Assembly (NCBI GenBank): GCA_013122435.1
Contig: WYDT01000035.1
Span: 1-64,000 of the forward strand
Direction of reading: 5' to 3'
Source: Chloroflexi bacterium AL-N1
GTDB lineage: Bacteria > Chloroflexota > Chloroflexia > Chloroflexales > Roseiflexaceae
DNA: 64,000 nt
The notes under the pieces are model-generated. The model saw only the letters and a list, made by a program, of their open reading frames with translations. It did not search any database and was not told the DNA's origin. Shown here in pieces: positions 27,171 through 35,329 of the stretch (its first letter is position 1; each line of letters starts with the position of its first letter). Made by a program: the position numbers and the translations under genes.

Positions 27171-28308
27171 TTATACATCTTGAAAAAAAGAGGTTCTTTT
27201 AATCGACTCTAAAGAAGCATGCTTAGTAACATCGTGCACAAACTCTTGAGCAGGTATTCCTATTCCTAAGAAGTATAGTACGGTTTCACTAATACCATCT
27301 ATCTCAAGGAGATACTCTACTTCACGATCGCGTACTGCAGCTGTCTGACACGCACCAAAACCATATGAGGTTGCGACCAGCGCAAAAGTCTTTCCCAAAT
27401 GTCCAACATCATAATACATCGCACGGAGTGAACGAGGATGACGATACTTGTGCCCCATTCTATCAACTACAGCGGTGACAAATACACCTACTTGAGCATC
27501 TGAATACATAGTTTGTTGATAGGTGAGATGTAATATTTGTTCACGACATAGCGGTTTACGGAGATATTCAAGGCTATGCTCAATAACATTGTAATGATAC
27601 AGTCCCTCATCTAAATCTTGTACACCGAGGACATTCAAATATATCTCCATCTCAGAACGAGCCCCTGCATTAGCATAGTTCCGGTGCGGCAAAACACCAA
27701 ATGCGCCTGCATCAATAAAAGTTTGAGGTGCAAAGGCATACTGTAGAACCGATGCAAAGTCGCTAAGCGGCAAATCTGCTAGCTCAAACTCACGTATTGT
27801 TCGACGAGATTGTAAAACATCAATAAACAACTTTTGTGGTATTTTTGTAGTTCTTGGCTGCGGGATACGTAAAGCATTTTTATAACGCTTAAATAAAGCA
27901 GGTTGCTGCTTTTCTAATATATCTGCAACATATTCACTTTCTTCTTCTGAGAATTCAAGATAGGGTGCATCTTTAGTGATAAAATGAAAGTACTGAGCTT
28001 CTACTCCCCAGTTAGACCAAGATACACTGTTCTGTAATTTCTTTGAATTTTCATGTAACTCTGATGTTTGTAACAGACCTTGTTCACTCATTTCTATAAG
28101 ATGTGAATGTAGCTCCTCGTGACTAATAGCATAATTTGCCTTATGCAATTCTTCAACAAGTTCGCCAGTAGATTTTGCTGAGGTGCACATACTAAAGTAT
28201 CAGAAGTATATCAGGTGTTATCTCAAAAGAAGTGTTTGAAATATAATTTTCTGCTATTATCTGTTTTTCTCGCCAACTAATAACAACATTAGAAGAAACT
28301 TCCCACAT
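27171..28308 (-). CDS. SagB-type FMN dehydrogenase with N-terminal frameshift
   Basis: The intact frame (28190 down to 27171) is a nitroreductase-fold SagB/ThcOx-type enzyme: RRTIREFELADLPLSDFASV, PHRNYANAGARSEMEIYLNV, MYYDVGHLGKTFALVATSYG and GFGACQTAAVRDREVE. Such enzymes oxidise azolines to azoles in RiPPs using FMN. A better start lies upstream at ATG 28308 with AAGGAGATAAAG; it reads MWEVSSNVVISWREKQII and reaches TAG just where the family frame begins. Removing one T from the TTT near 28195 joins the two parts into a normal N-terminal domain. It follows the precursor genes directly. No YcaO cyclodehydratase is seen nearby. Confidence 0.75.
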
Positions 28309-28318
28309 CTTTATCTCC

Positions 28319-28419
28319 TTAGTATAAAGCCATATGCTTTTCTACGTGGCTTTCCAGTGCTTGAGCATCACCGGCTTGCAAACAACTTTTGCTTGGGCTT
28401 TAAGCTGAAGTTTTTTCAT
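28319..28419 (-). CDS. Candidate RiPP precursor peptide, copy 2 (apparent -1 frameshift)
   Basis: ATG 28419 follows AAAGGTGATGTT. In frame it gives only 25 residues (MKKLQLKAQAKVVCKPVML and on), ending at TAG 28342. Slipping back one base on the AAAA of GCA AAA GTT gives MKKLQLKAQAK then SCLQAGDAQALESHVEKH and MALY, ending at TAA 28319, immediately before the SagB ribosome site. The second version has the acidic, Leu-rich look of a leader and uses all the space between genes, so I favour it. It may be programmed frameshifting, an ancestral mutation or a homopolymer miscall. Confidence 0.5.
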
Positions 28420-28565
28420 AACATCACCTTTCTCTTATCAATAGATTTTATTTGGTTATTAATACAATTAGATATTTCTACGTGGCTTTCCAGTGCTTGA
28501 GCATCACCGGCTTGCAAACAACTTTTGCTTGGGCTTTAAGCTGAAGCTTTTTCATAACATCACCT
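28339..28565 (-). repeat. 91-bp direct repeat covering the two precursor genes
   Basis: 28339-28429 and 28475-28565 are copies with a 136-base period. I see a single difference, t/c near 28411/28547. The repeats cover the ribosome site, start codon and leader region of both peptide genes. Confidence 0.9.
28416..28555 (-). CDS. Candidate RiPP precursor peptide, copy 1 (apparent -1 frameshift)
   Basis: ATG 28555 follows an excellent GGAGGTGATGTT site. The first 91 bases match copy 2 almost exactly. In frame it encodes 25 residues ending at TAG 28478. With the same -1 slip it reads MKKLQLKAQAK, SCLQAGDAQALESHVE, then a different tail ISNCINNQIKSIDKRKVML, and its TGA overlaps the copy 2 ATG. Conserved leader plus differing tail is what multi-core RiPP families show. 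Whether the tail is a true core is inference. Confidence 0.45.
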
Positions 28566-28655
28566 CCTTTCTTTCTTAACAATAAAAAACGTTTGTAAAT
28601 TTTTCTAAGGGGATTTCTCATCTCTGGTTGGAAGTAGTAGTTGGAAATTAACTCA

Positions 28656-28698
28656 ATTGTATAATAGCATTTGTTTTATTCAAGGGAAATATTTCCCT
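28656..28698 (-). promoter_or_regulatory. Promoter and palindromic operator of the RiPP-like operon
   Basis: On the minus strand TTGAAT (28683-28678), a 16-base spacer and TACAAT (28661-28656) form a promoter about 100 bases before precursor copy 1. A perfect 16-base palindrome AGGGAAATATTTCCCT (28683-28698) abuts the -35 box, and a related half-site TTTTTTCCCTT lies near 28712. This suggests a regulator site; no regulator gene is adjacent. Confidence 0.55.
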
Positions 28699-28819
28699 AT
28701 ATTTGCAGGTATTTTTTCCCTTGATGCTAGGGTAATTCATCCTTTACTACATGTGAACGGATAGGCTATGTAATATAACGTCAGTTCGGGTTAAGCCATT
28801 CTCGTAGGTAGCCCTGTAG

Positions 28820-29636
28820 CTATGGTAGTGATGGTTTCTTAGGTCGATGGCAATAGGCAATCAGCCTACACACCAGATTGATCAGAAAATGAACGGGACT
28901 GCGATGGCGGGTGTGTTCGATCTGGGAGATGTTTTTAATTGGTCGATGATGCTTTCCACAATGACTCGTTTGCACAACAAGAGCTTGTCGATGCGTGGAC
29001 GTTCCAGCTTTGTCAGATGCTTGCGACGCGGGGTCATCAACGCATCATCGAACGTACTCGCACGTTGCTTGGCCAGCGGTGGTGAGCAATAGCCTGTATC
29101 ACCAACCAGGTTGCCGAACAGATGTTTGGCAACCTGCAGCACGGGTGTGTGGGCATTAATGGTACCGGGCGTGCGTATGAAGGTCACCAACGCACCACCG
29201 TCAGTGCATACCAGAGACAGCTTGCAGCCAAATAACCAACCAACCGCGATGTTGTCGCGCTGGACCAACCCAACACAAACGTGGTACTGCTGAATGCGCC
29301 GATGGTGGCAAACCGCGAGCTTGGTGGAATCCACCAACGAGATGCCGGTACTGGCACCCAGGCACGCATGTAGCTGGAAAGAACGCCACGAAGCGGCTAG
29401 AACGGACCAGACCGGGAAACTCTCTGTGCAGATGTTGGCACACATACGCGATATACAAGGCTGTGAATGTCCGATAGTGTGCGTACTGCAACCGGATCAG
29501 TATGGTCATCACCTCACTCAATTCTAGGCTGTGTGCACGCAAACGGTGCTTGGGACCATTCATCAAGCACCGTTTGTGCCATGTGGGAACAAAGACAGCA
29601 ATCATAGACAACACAAAAGCGTTCAAGTACCCTCAT
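28820..29636 (-). pseudogene. IS982-family transposase, multiply frameshifted
   Basis: Fragments in different frames add up to an IS982 DDE transposase. The start MRVLERFCVVYD (ATG 29636) leads into ELSEVMTILIRLQYAHYRTF and REFPGLVRSSRFVAFF, then shifts to TGISLVDSTKLAVCHHRRIQ, GWLFGCKLSLVCTDGG, FGNLVGDTGYC and IDKLLLCKRVIVESIIDQL. A further shift in an A run yields the true tail QIEHTRHRSPVHFLINLV ending at TAG 28820. At least three indels are needed, several in homopolymers. Terminal inverted repeats could not be defined. This copy cannot make an intact transposase as read. Confidence 0.8.
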
Positions 29637-29787
29637 TGCGGGACTCCGTTTCGACAACACGTTTGGTTTCAGCACCCATAGTGGAGTTAAAAATCAGAGT
29701 TCCGTCCTTTATAAAGAAAAGACGTTGCAACTTCTGCAACGTTTCACAGGAGTAACCAGATACTCAAGCAAAGATATACTGAGATGA

Positions 29788-30621
29788 TTAGCCACCCCAC
29801 CAGAATGGACCACCCAAAAGCGCGATCACATTGAGCACACCATGGGCAATGACGACACCCCAGATCGATCCGGTGCGTTTGGCACACCATGCAAAGTACA
29901 GCCCGACCAGACCAATAAAGCCAATTTGCATTAACCCATTGGGATTGGTTGGTGATAGTGTACTTAGTGCAATGGCAGTATACAGGATACTACTGACAAC
30001 AAACCCCGCCCCACCGAAAAGCTCTGTTGCCACCTGTTGTAACACACCACGGTAGATGAGTTCTTCAAGGAATGCAGAGAACACAATCAAACTGATCAGG
30101 CCACCCACCACATGCAATGCGTTCAGTTCACCAACCAGTGCCTGTGGCTGGGTAATAAAGTATGCCACGATACCAAGCGGTATGCCGGTTAAACCAATGA
30201 GCATCTGGAAGCCAGGTGCGGTAAATGGCATCCCTACCCGCACCCAGGATATGCTTAACAGCCGCATAGTAAATACAACCGCTACAAACATCGGTATGCC
30301 AACCAGCACGTACCAGTAGAGTGGCGGCATGGCATCGGCCCGAATAATCATCGATATACTGAGCACACGTACCAGCGGGAGCAATGTCAACACTGGCAGG
30401 ATACGACGATACGATGCCTGTGGCATCAGAACGTATTGGCTCAGTAGCAGAGGAATAAGCACAGCATGAATGGTAACACCCGCAATGACATTCACAAAAG
30501 CGGCTACCAGCTCTGCCATCGCGATCAGGAACGTATAAAACACGACCATCATACGTCCAGTACCGCTGATGAGCCCAACACTATTGTCTGTTGATATTTC
30601 ACTCGTTATAGAACTATTCAC
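29788..30621 (-). CDS. CPBP-family intramembrane metalloprotease
   Basis: A polytopic CAAX-protease/bacteriocin-processing (CPBP, Abi) protein of about 277 residues. The motif EELIYRGVLQQ gives the paired glutamates and arginine, and IWGVVIAHGVLNVIALLGG the distal histidine; roughly seven to eight hydrophobic segments surround them. The GTG at 30621 is chosen for the AGGAGG five bases before it, although an in-frame ATG at 30675 exists. Family members cleave prenylated or other membrane proteins; some give immunity to peptides. Next to the RiPP-like island an immunity role is conceivable, but the gene seems to belong with the surface locus. Confidence 0.85.
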   Translation of the reverse strand: MNSSITSEISTDNSVGLISGTGRMMVVFYTFLIAMAELVAAFVNVIAGVTIHAVLIPLLLSQYVLMPQASYRRILPVLTLLPLVRVLSISMIIRADAMPPLYWYVLVGIPMFVAVVFTMRLLSISWVRVGMPFTAPGFQMLIGLTGIPLGIVAYFITQPQALVGELNALHVVGGLISLIVFSAFLEELIYRGVLQQVATELFGGAGFVVSSILYTAIALSTLSPTNPNGLMQIGFIGLVGLYFAWCAKRTGSIWGVVIAHGVLNVIALLGGPFWWGG

Positions 30622-30702
30622 CTGGGCCTCCTGGTTGAGTGTAGTAACTATGCCCACTTTAATGTTTCCATTCAAGTAACACCATGATGATCTTGAGACA
30701 TA

Positions 30703-30966
30703 TTAGCCGTAATTATTGAGATCGAGAAAACGCATAATAATGATGACAGCAAAAGCAAACAACAGCGGAATGATGGCAATGTTTAGTGTTCGCACCCACA
30801 CTTTGGCTTGTGTACCACCTATGCTACGGGTAACTTCTTTTTGAATGAGCAGGATGATGGTAAGTATTACCACAATAGCCCCAAAACTAGCAGCAAGGAA
30901 ACTATGTGTGTGTGTGCCAATACTCATCCAGGCTTCAAGTGTTGTATTGGTAATGGTTGTTGTCAT
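30703..30966 (-). CDS. Small membrane protein, two predicted segments
   Basis: 87 residues with two hydrophobic stretches: HSFLAASFGAIVVILTIILL and NIAIIPLLFAFAVIIIMRFL, joined by a basic loop. I do not recognise a family. The start has GAGGAGT upstream. It sits tightly between other membrane-protein genes of the surface-polysaccharide locus, so an accessory role there is guessed from position only. Confidence 0.7.
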   Translation of the reverse strand: MTTTITNTTLEAWMSIGTHTHSFLAASFGAIVVILTIILLIQKEVTRSIGGTQAKVWVRTLNIAIIPLLFAFAVIIIMRFLDLNNYG

Positions 30967-30995
30967 ATCAATACTCCTCGTATGTATGTCACTGA

Positions 30996-31349
30996 TTATG
31001 ATGAGGCATCCGGTGCGCTACGCAACCGCGTTGTGAGTGGTTGGAGCAAAATACCCACTAGACTAATCCCGATTAAAACACCAAGCACGAGTGGCGGTGA
31101 CCAATTGCCAATGTATAACGTCACCATTGCGACAATGGTCGTCAACGAAATGCTGAGCGCAATTCCTAGCATCAACTCAACTACCCATTCACGTAAACCG
31201 AGGAGACGGACTAACGCCATGCCAGGGCACACCAGCACAAACCAGAAAGCTAAGATGGGACGAATGGGTGTGCTCATGTCTTGAAAGACCACAACACCCG
31301 CTCCTATCGCAGAGAGCAAAATAATGATTGGCCATATAAAACGAGACAT
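30996..31349 (-). CDS. Membrane protein, DUF1616-like
   Basis: About 117 residues and three to four transmembrane segments (WPIIILLSAIGAGVVVF, PILAFWFVLVCPGMALVRLL, LMLGIALSISLTTIVAM, VLGVLIGISLVGILLQ). The PGMALVRLLG turn recalls DUF1616 proteins found near polysaccharide genes. The ATG at 31349 follows AGGAG; an upstream ATG at 31364 overlaps that site. Function unknown. Confidence 0.7.
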   Translation of the reverse strand: MSRFIWPIIILLSAIGAGVVVFQDMSTPIRPILAFWFVLVCPGMALVRLLGLREWVVELMLGIALSISLTTIVAMVTLYIGNWSPPLVLGVLIGISLVGILLQPLTTRLRSAPDASS

Positions 31350-31427
31350 CGGCTTACTCCTCATTACTATGTACTGCGCCCTGTTCTAGGAGAGCAGGTA
31401 GCGAAGAACAGGACGCACATAATCATG

Positions 31428-33890
31428 CTATCGTCGAGATGGGTCAGGGTCTCCCGGTATACGGAGCACCTCACCGACTACCAGGCTGTCGGGATTAATA
31501 TTTGGGTTAAGAGCAACAACTTCTGCGACCGTTACATTGTATCGTTGTGCAATCAGATAGAGAATTTCACCCCGTTGTACGATGTGCGTAAAATAACCTA
31601 GTTGAAGCTCAGGTTGATTAGCTGAACCGACAGGGATACGAATAACCTCTCCCACAACCAGGTTGACTGGTTGGATACCCCGGTTTAGAGCAATAATATC
31701 GACAACTGTGGTCTCATATTGTTGTGCCAATCGCGCTAAGATATCTCCAGGTTGGATGGTATGTTCCACAATCTCAACATCTTCTGGCAGAGTTGGTGTT
31801 GCTGGTGCAGGCTCCGGCTGCGGTGTTGCTGGAACTGCAGTTGGCTCAGGAGTTGCTTCTGGCACAGGTGTCGCCGTTGCATCTTCTTCAGCAACTTCTG
31901 GGACGTTCGTTGGTGTGGGTTTATTGGTTGCCGTTGCACTTGGTTGTACCATAGGAGTATTGGTTGGCTGTTCCGTTGCTATCGGTGTATCTGTTCCGGA
32001 TGGTTCTTCATCGCCATCATCGGGTACCTGTGCTACTCCATCATCTGGCTGATTGGCGGTACGTTCCGGTGGATTAGTTAATACCAAGACCTCTGCGTCA
32101 GCATTACTAAAGACGGTTGTGACTTCACCAGTCGCTTTCAATTCTTCAACCCGCTGATCCCACAATCCTGGTTGCAACCCCAGGAACAACTCGGAGTATG
32201 CCCGCTGGCTTCGTGTTAACAAGAGATACGAATCGGTGACACGCGGATTCTGCATTAGTTCAAGCACAAAGTCTGTATCACCTGCGAGGAAAGCATCACG
32301 TATCGAACGATAGCGATATTGTTCGTAATCTTGAAAACGCCACGCACTACCCTGCGTTGAGACGACAATTTGTGAGCCCGGAGGGGCATTGTCATAAATA
32401 TACTGGGCACCAGCTACCTCATCTGTTGTTTTGTAGTCCATCCGCTCATTCCCATACCGAGTAATATGGAATCCTGTCAGCAACAGCAGACTCATTACAC
32501 CAATAACCGTAGTGGTACGCCATGAAATCCCCTTTTGCGGTGTCGTAAAAAAGAGCGCCGCCGCGAAAAAGGCCATAAATGGGAGTGCAAAGAAATAGAT
32601 ACGCAAAATCGCTTCACCACCATAACTTTGCAGTAACAATATGGAAAATGGCACCAGCGCCAACACAGCATACGTAATATCCCACTGTCCGGTGCGTAAA
32701 CGACGAAGGCCACCTAAGAACGCAAGGCCCCAAATAGCTATCGTCATAACCAGCCGCATCTGAATAACAAAAATGTGTTCAGGGCTCCCAGACAATCTAT
32801 CGGTCACATTCGCACTCACTGTCTGGCCAACCTGTCCAACACCACCAGTAACCACATCGAAGTGTCCGACCAGGTAGTCCAGAGTCATAAAACTGAGCCA
32901 TCCCGCAACCATACCAGCCATCAGAATAGGGAGACTCCGCAAGGTACAGCGACTCAGGACGACAAGTGCCATCACAGCAATGATTTCATACTGCGGAGTA
33001 AGTTGATGACTGGGAACGATAGTTGCGAAAGTCATCAACAATATAATAACCAAACCTGCACGTTGGAATGGAGTGCTAGGTGCTGAAGACAATGTCTCGC
33101 GGTCTAACACGTTCTGAAAGCGTGCTACCAATCCACGAGTTGGTCCCCATGAATGAAGTGCACTGGGAAGATTTGTCTGATTATATGGTGTGTTGAACCA
33201 ATACAGGATAACACTGAAAATGACTAGACTTTGGAAATAACTCAAAGCTTGTGGAGCAAAATAATCCTGTCCTACCCAGTTGGCAATAAAAAACAACCAG
33301 ATGCCCAGCCAGATCAGGCGTTTGTCGCTGGTGACCGCACGAAACATGACATACAACGGCGCAAAATACAAAAGATTGAGTATGACAGCCGACCAACTTG
33401 CAAATGCCAAAGGTGTCTCAAAGCCAGCTAACTGCGTAAGCGCAGCATTGAAGACAAAAAATCCCGGCCAGTTAAAACGTGCTTCCAGGTTGGGTGCAAC
33501 CGTGCCGGTTCGCATAATGTGTTCGGTGAAACCTGCATGGAGCCAGGTCACACCAAAGCGCGGTTCTTCTTCTACGAACACGGTGATACCATAGAGCATG
33601 ATGATGAGCACCACGACTTGTAAGATTAAGACTGGTTCCATACCATCAGCACGCCGTAGTGTCAGACAAAAGCTGGTTGTGAGTAGAAAAATGGCGGCAA
33701 AAATAGCAGGTGGCATGACCGAAATAAGGCCCAGGTCATTCATCTGGCTAAAATCTACCGAACCAAGTGACAGAAACCACAACAGGGATGCGCCAAGAAT
33801 GAGCAAAACCTGCAGTGAGATCACTGAAAGTGGTGGGCCTGACACACTTTCAGATCGTACTTGATTCATTGTAAGGGTCCGGTTTCTCAT
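31428..33890 (-). CDS. Polytopic membrane protein (glycosyltransferase-like) fused to two LysM domains
   Basis: 820 residues. The first 490 or so hold about twelve hydrophobic segments and resemble GT-C type membrane glycosyltransferases (FGVTWLHAGFTEHIMRTGTV, FNWPGFFVFNAALTQLAGF). An extracytoplasmic domain (GAQYIYDNAPPGSQIVVSTQ) and a long Thr/Pro/Glu linker follow. The C-terminus has two LysM repeats: HTIQPGDILARLAQQYETTV and HIVQRGEILYLIAQRYNVTV, each ending IRIP. LysM binds peptidoglycan or GlcNAc polymers, so the enzyme may be anchored to, or act on, wall-linked glycan. ATG 33890 has AGGAAG upstream. The fusion is unusual; catalytic residues were not assigned. Confidence 0.8.
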   Translation of the reverse strand: MRNRTLTMNQVRSESVSGPPLSVISLQVLLILGASLLWFLSLGSVDFSQMNDLGLISVMPPAIFAAIFLLTTSFCLTLRRADGMEPVLILQVVVLIIMLYGITVFVEEEPRFGVTWLHAGFTEHIMRTGTVAPNLEARFNWPGFFVFNAALTQLAGFETPLAFASWSAVILNLLYFAPLYVMFRAVTSDKRLIWLGIWLFFIANWVGQDYFAPQALSYFQSLVIFSVILYWFNTPYNQTNLPSALHSWGPTRGLVARFQNVLDRETLSSAPSTPFQRAGLVIILLMTFATIVPSHQLTPQYEIIAVMALVVLSRCTLRSLPILMAGMVAGWLSFMTLDYLVGHFDVVTGGVGQVGQTVSANVTDRLSGSPEHIFVIQMRLVMTIAIWGLAFLGGLRRLRTGQWDITYAVLALVPFSILLLQSYGGEAILRIYFFALPFMAFFAAALFFTTPQKGISWRTTTVIGVMSLLLLTGFHITRYGNERMDYKTTDEVAGAQYIYDNAPPGSQIVVSTQGSAWRFQDYEQYRYRSIRDAFLAGDTDFVLELMQNPRVTDSYLLLTRSQRAYSELFLGLQPGLWDQRVEELKATGEVTTVFSNADAEVLVLTNPPERTANQPDDGVAQVPDDGDEEPSGTDTPIATEQPTNTPMVQPSATATNKPTPTNVPEVAEEDATATPVPEATPEPTAVPATPQPEPAPATPTLPEDVEIVEHTIQPGDILARLAQQYETTVVDIIALNRGIQPVNLVVGEVIRIPVGSANQPELQLGYFTHIVQRGEILYLIAQRYNVTVAEVVALNPNINPDSLVVGEVLRIPGDPDPSRR

Positions 33891-33929
33891 AGCACTTCCT
33901 CATCTTTAGGCGTCGTTGATACATCCCTA

Positions 33930-35261
33930 TTATTCAGTAACCCGCACACGATCTCGAGCATTTGGCCGCAAAATAGGACGTAGCTCTGTAGCTATCAAAA
34001 CAGCAGCGATCAGTACCTGGCTTGCAAACCAGGCCATTCCAACCCCCACGATTCCAAATGCTGGTAACAGCAGATAACTGGCACTCACAGAAAGTAGAAA
34101 CAGTGAGCCGGATACAAAGACAATTCGGCTGGTACGTTTACGTACACGGCAATAGCTCACATACAGCGAAATAACCGCATATGGTAGCGCGGCTAATGCC
34201 AGGAAGCGTAAGGTGTTCACACCCTGAGCAGCATAATTCTCACCGAAGATTTGTAAAATGAACGGTGCACCAACCACAATGACCAGGACAAGTGGGGCTA
34301 AAATACGCGCCAGATGAGCCAGTGAGCGGCGTCCATACTCACCAAACTGTTGCTCATCGACAGCACTTTCCACCGTGAGCGAGGTTGTCATGCTGATGGA
34401 GACGAGCTGGAGTGTAAAAGCAATCTGCCACGCAATACCAAAATAGCCGTTGGATTCTTCTCCCAATGTACTGATAATCATAAGTGGAAACGCAGCAATA
34501 GCGGCACGTCCAAGTAATGAGCCAAGGTAATCCCCGGTAATGAAAGAAAAGAGTTGGCGTACCTGGATTGGCTGGGCCTGGTCTCGAGTCGTTTCCATAT
34601 GATGAGGAATGAGTCGCCAGAAGAGTAAAATGTTGACAGGGATAATGGCCAGAACAATCGGAATAGCCCACGACGCAAAAATACCGTTGTCGATACCTAA
34701 CATCGCTTCGGCAAACGCAAAAAGAAAAATAATCTTTGCCACGGCAAAGAGGGCATTTTCAATTGGCACCCATATAGTACGACGAAGGCCAGTGAGCACG
34801 CCATCCTGAATGGCAAAGATTGAGTAGCCTATATTGGCGAGTACAAACCAGACTAAAAACCATGAGCTTGCAAACACAAAGTTTTCATCACCCCAAATAC
34901 TGAGCCCCAGCACAAAGATTGTTGCGGTGACCGCTGTTGTGACAATGCTGCTCAGATATGCAATGCCAACCAGACGGAGTGTTGCCTGACCAGCTGTGGG
35001 AATAAAACGTGTGAGCACACCGATCATATTTAGTTGCGACATACCAGAGAGAAAGGTCATCGAGGCGATAATAGCGAATCCTATGCCGACCTGTGCTTCC
35101 GTGTAAAGACGTGCAGCAACAACCCAGTAAACAAAACCCAATACTGATGTAAGCCCATTGCTCAGCATCAAGGCATAGGCATTGCGATAGAGTGGTGTCT
35201 GTAGATGTGTGACAACTTGTGCAACTGAGAGTTGTCGAATATTAAAGGCTTCTTTGAACAT
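33930..35261 (-). CDS. Wzx-like polysaccharide flippase (MATE/MOP superfamily)
   Basis: 443 residues with about twelve transmembrane segments. The start has the family pattern NAYALMLSNGLTSVLGFVYW and VAARLYTEAQVGIGFAI, typical of O-antigen/teichoic acid exporters of the polysaccharide biosynthesis family. It would flip lipid-linked oligosaccharides across the membrane. It lies in a minus-strand surface-glycan locus with five GT2 genes, consistent with that role. Confidence 0.85.
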   Translation of the reverse strand: MFKEAFNIRQLSVAQVVTHLQTPLYRNAYALMLSNGLTSVLGFVYWVVAARLYTEAQVGIGFAIIASMTFLSGMSQLNMIGVLTRFIPTAGQATLRLVGIAYLSSIVTTAVTATIFVLGLSIWGDENFVFASSWFLVWFVLANIGYSIFAIQDGVLTGLRRTIWVPIENALFAVAKIIFLFAFAEAMLGIDNGIFASWAIPIVLAIIPVNILLFWRLIPHHMETTRDQAQPIQVRQLFSFITGDYLGSLLGRAAIAAFPLMIISTLGEESNGYFGIAWQIAFTLQLVSISMTTSLTVESAVDEQQFGEYGRRSLAHLARILAPLVLVIVVGAPFILQIFGENYAAQGVNTLRFLALAALPYAVISLYVSYCRVRKRTSRIVFVSGSLFLLSVSASYLLLPAFGIVGVGMAWFASQVLIAAVLIATELRPILRPNARDRVRVTE

Positions 35262-35329
35262 TATGGTCTTATTCTAACGTGGAATAACCTTTTGGTATGT
35301 CTATCATACATAGTACTATTATCCCACAT

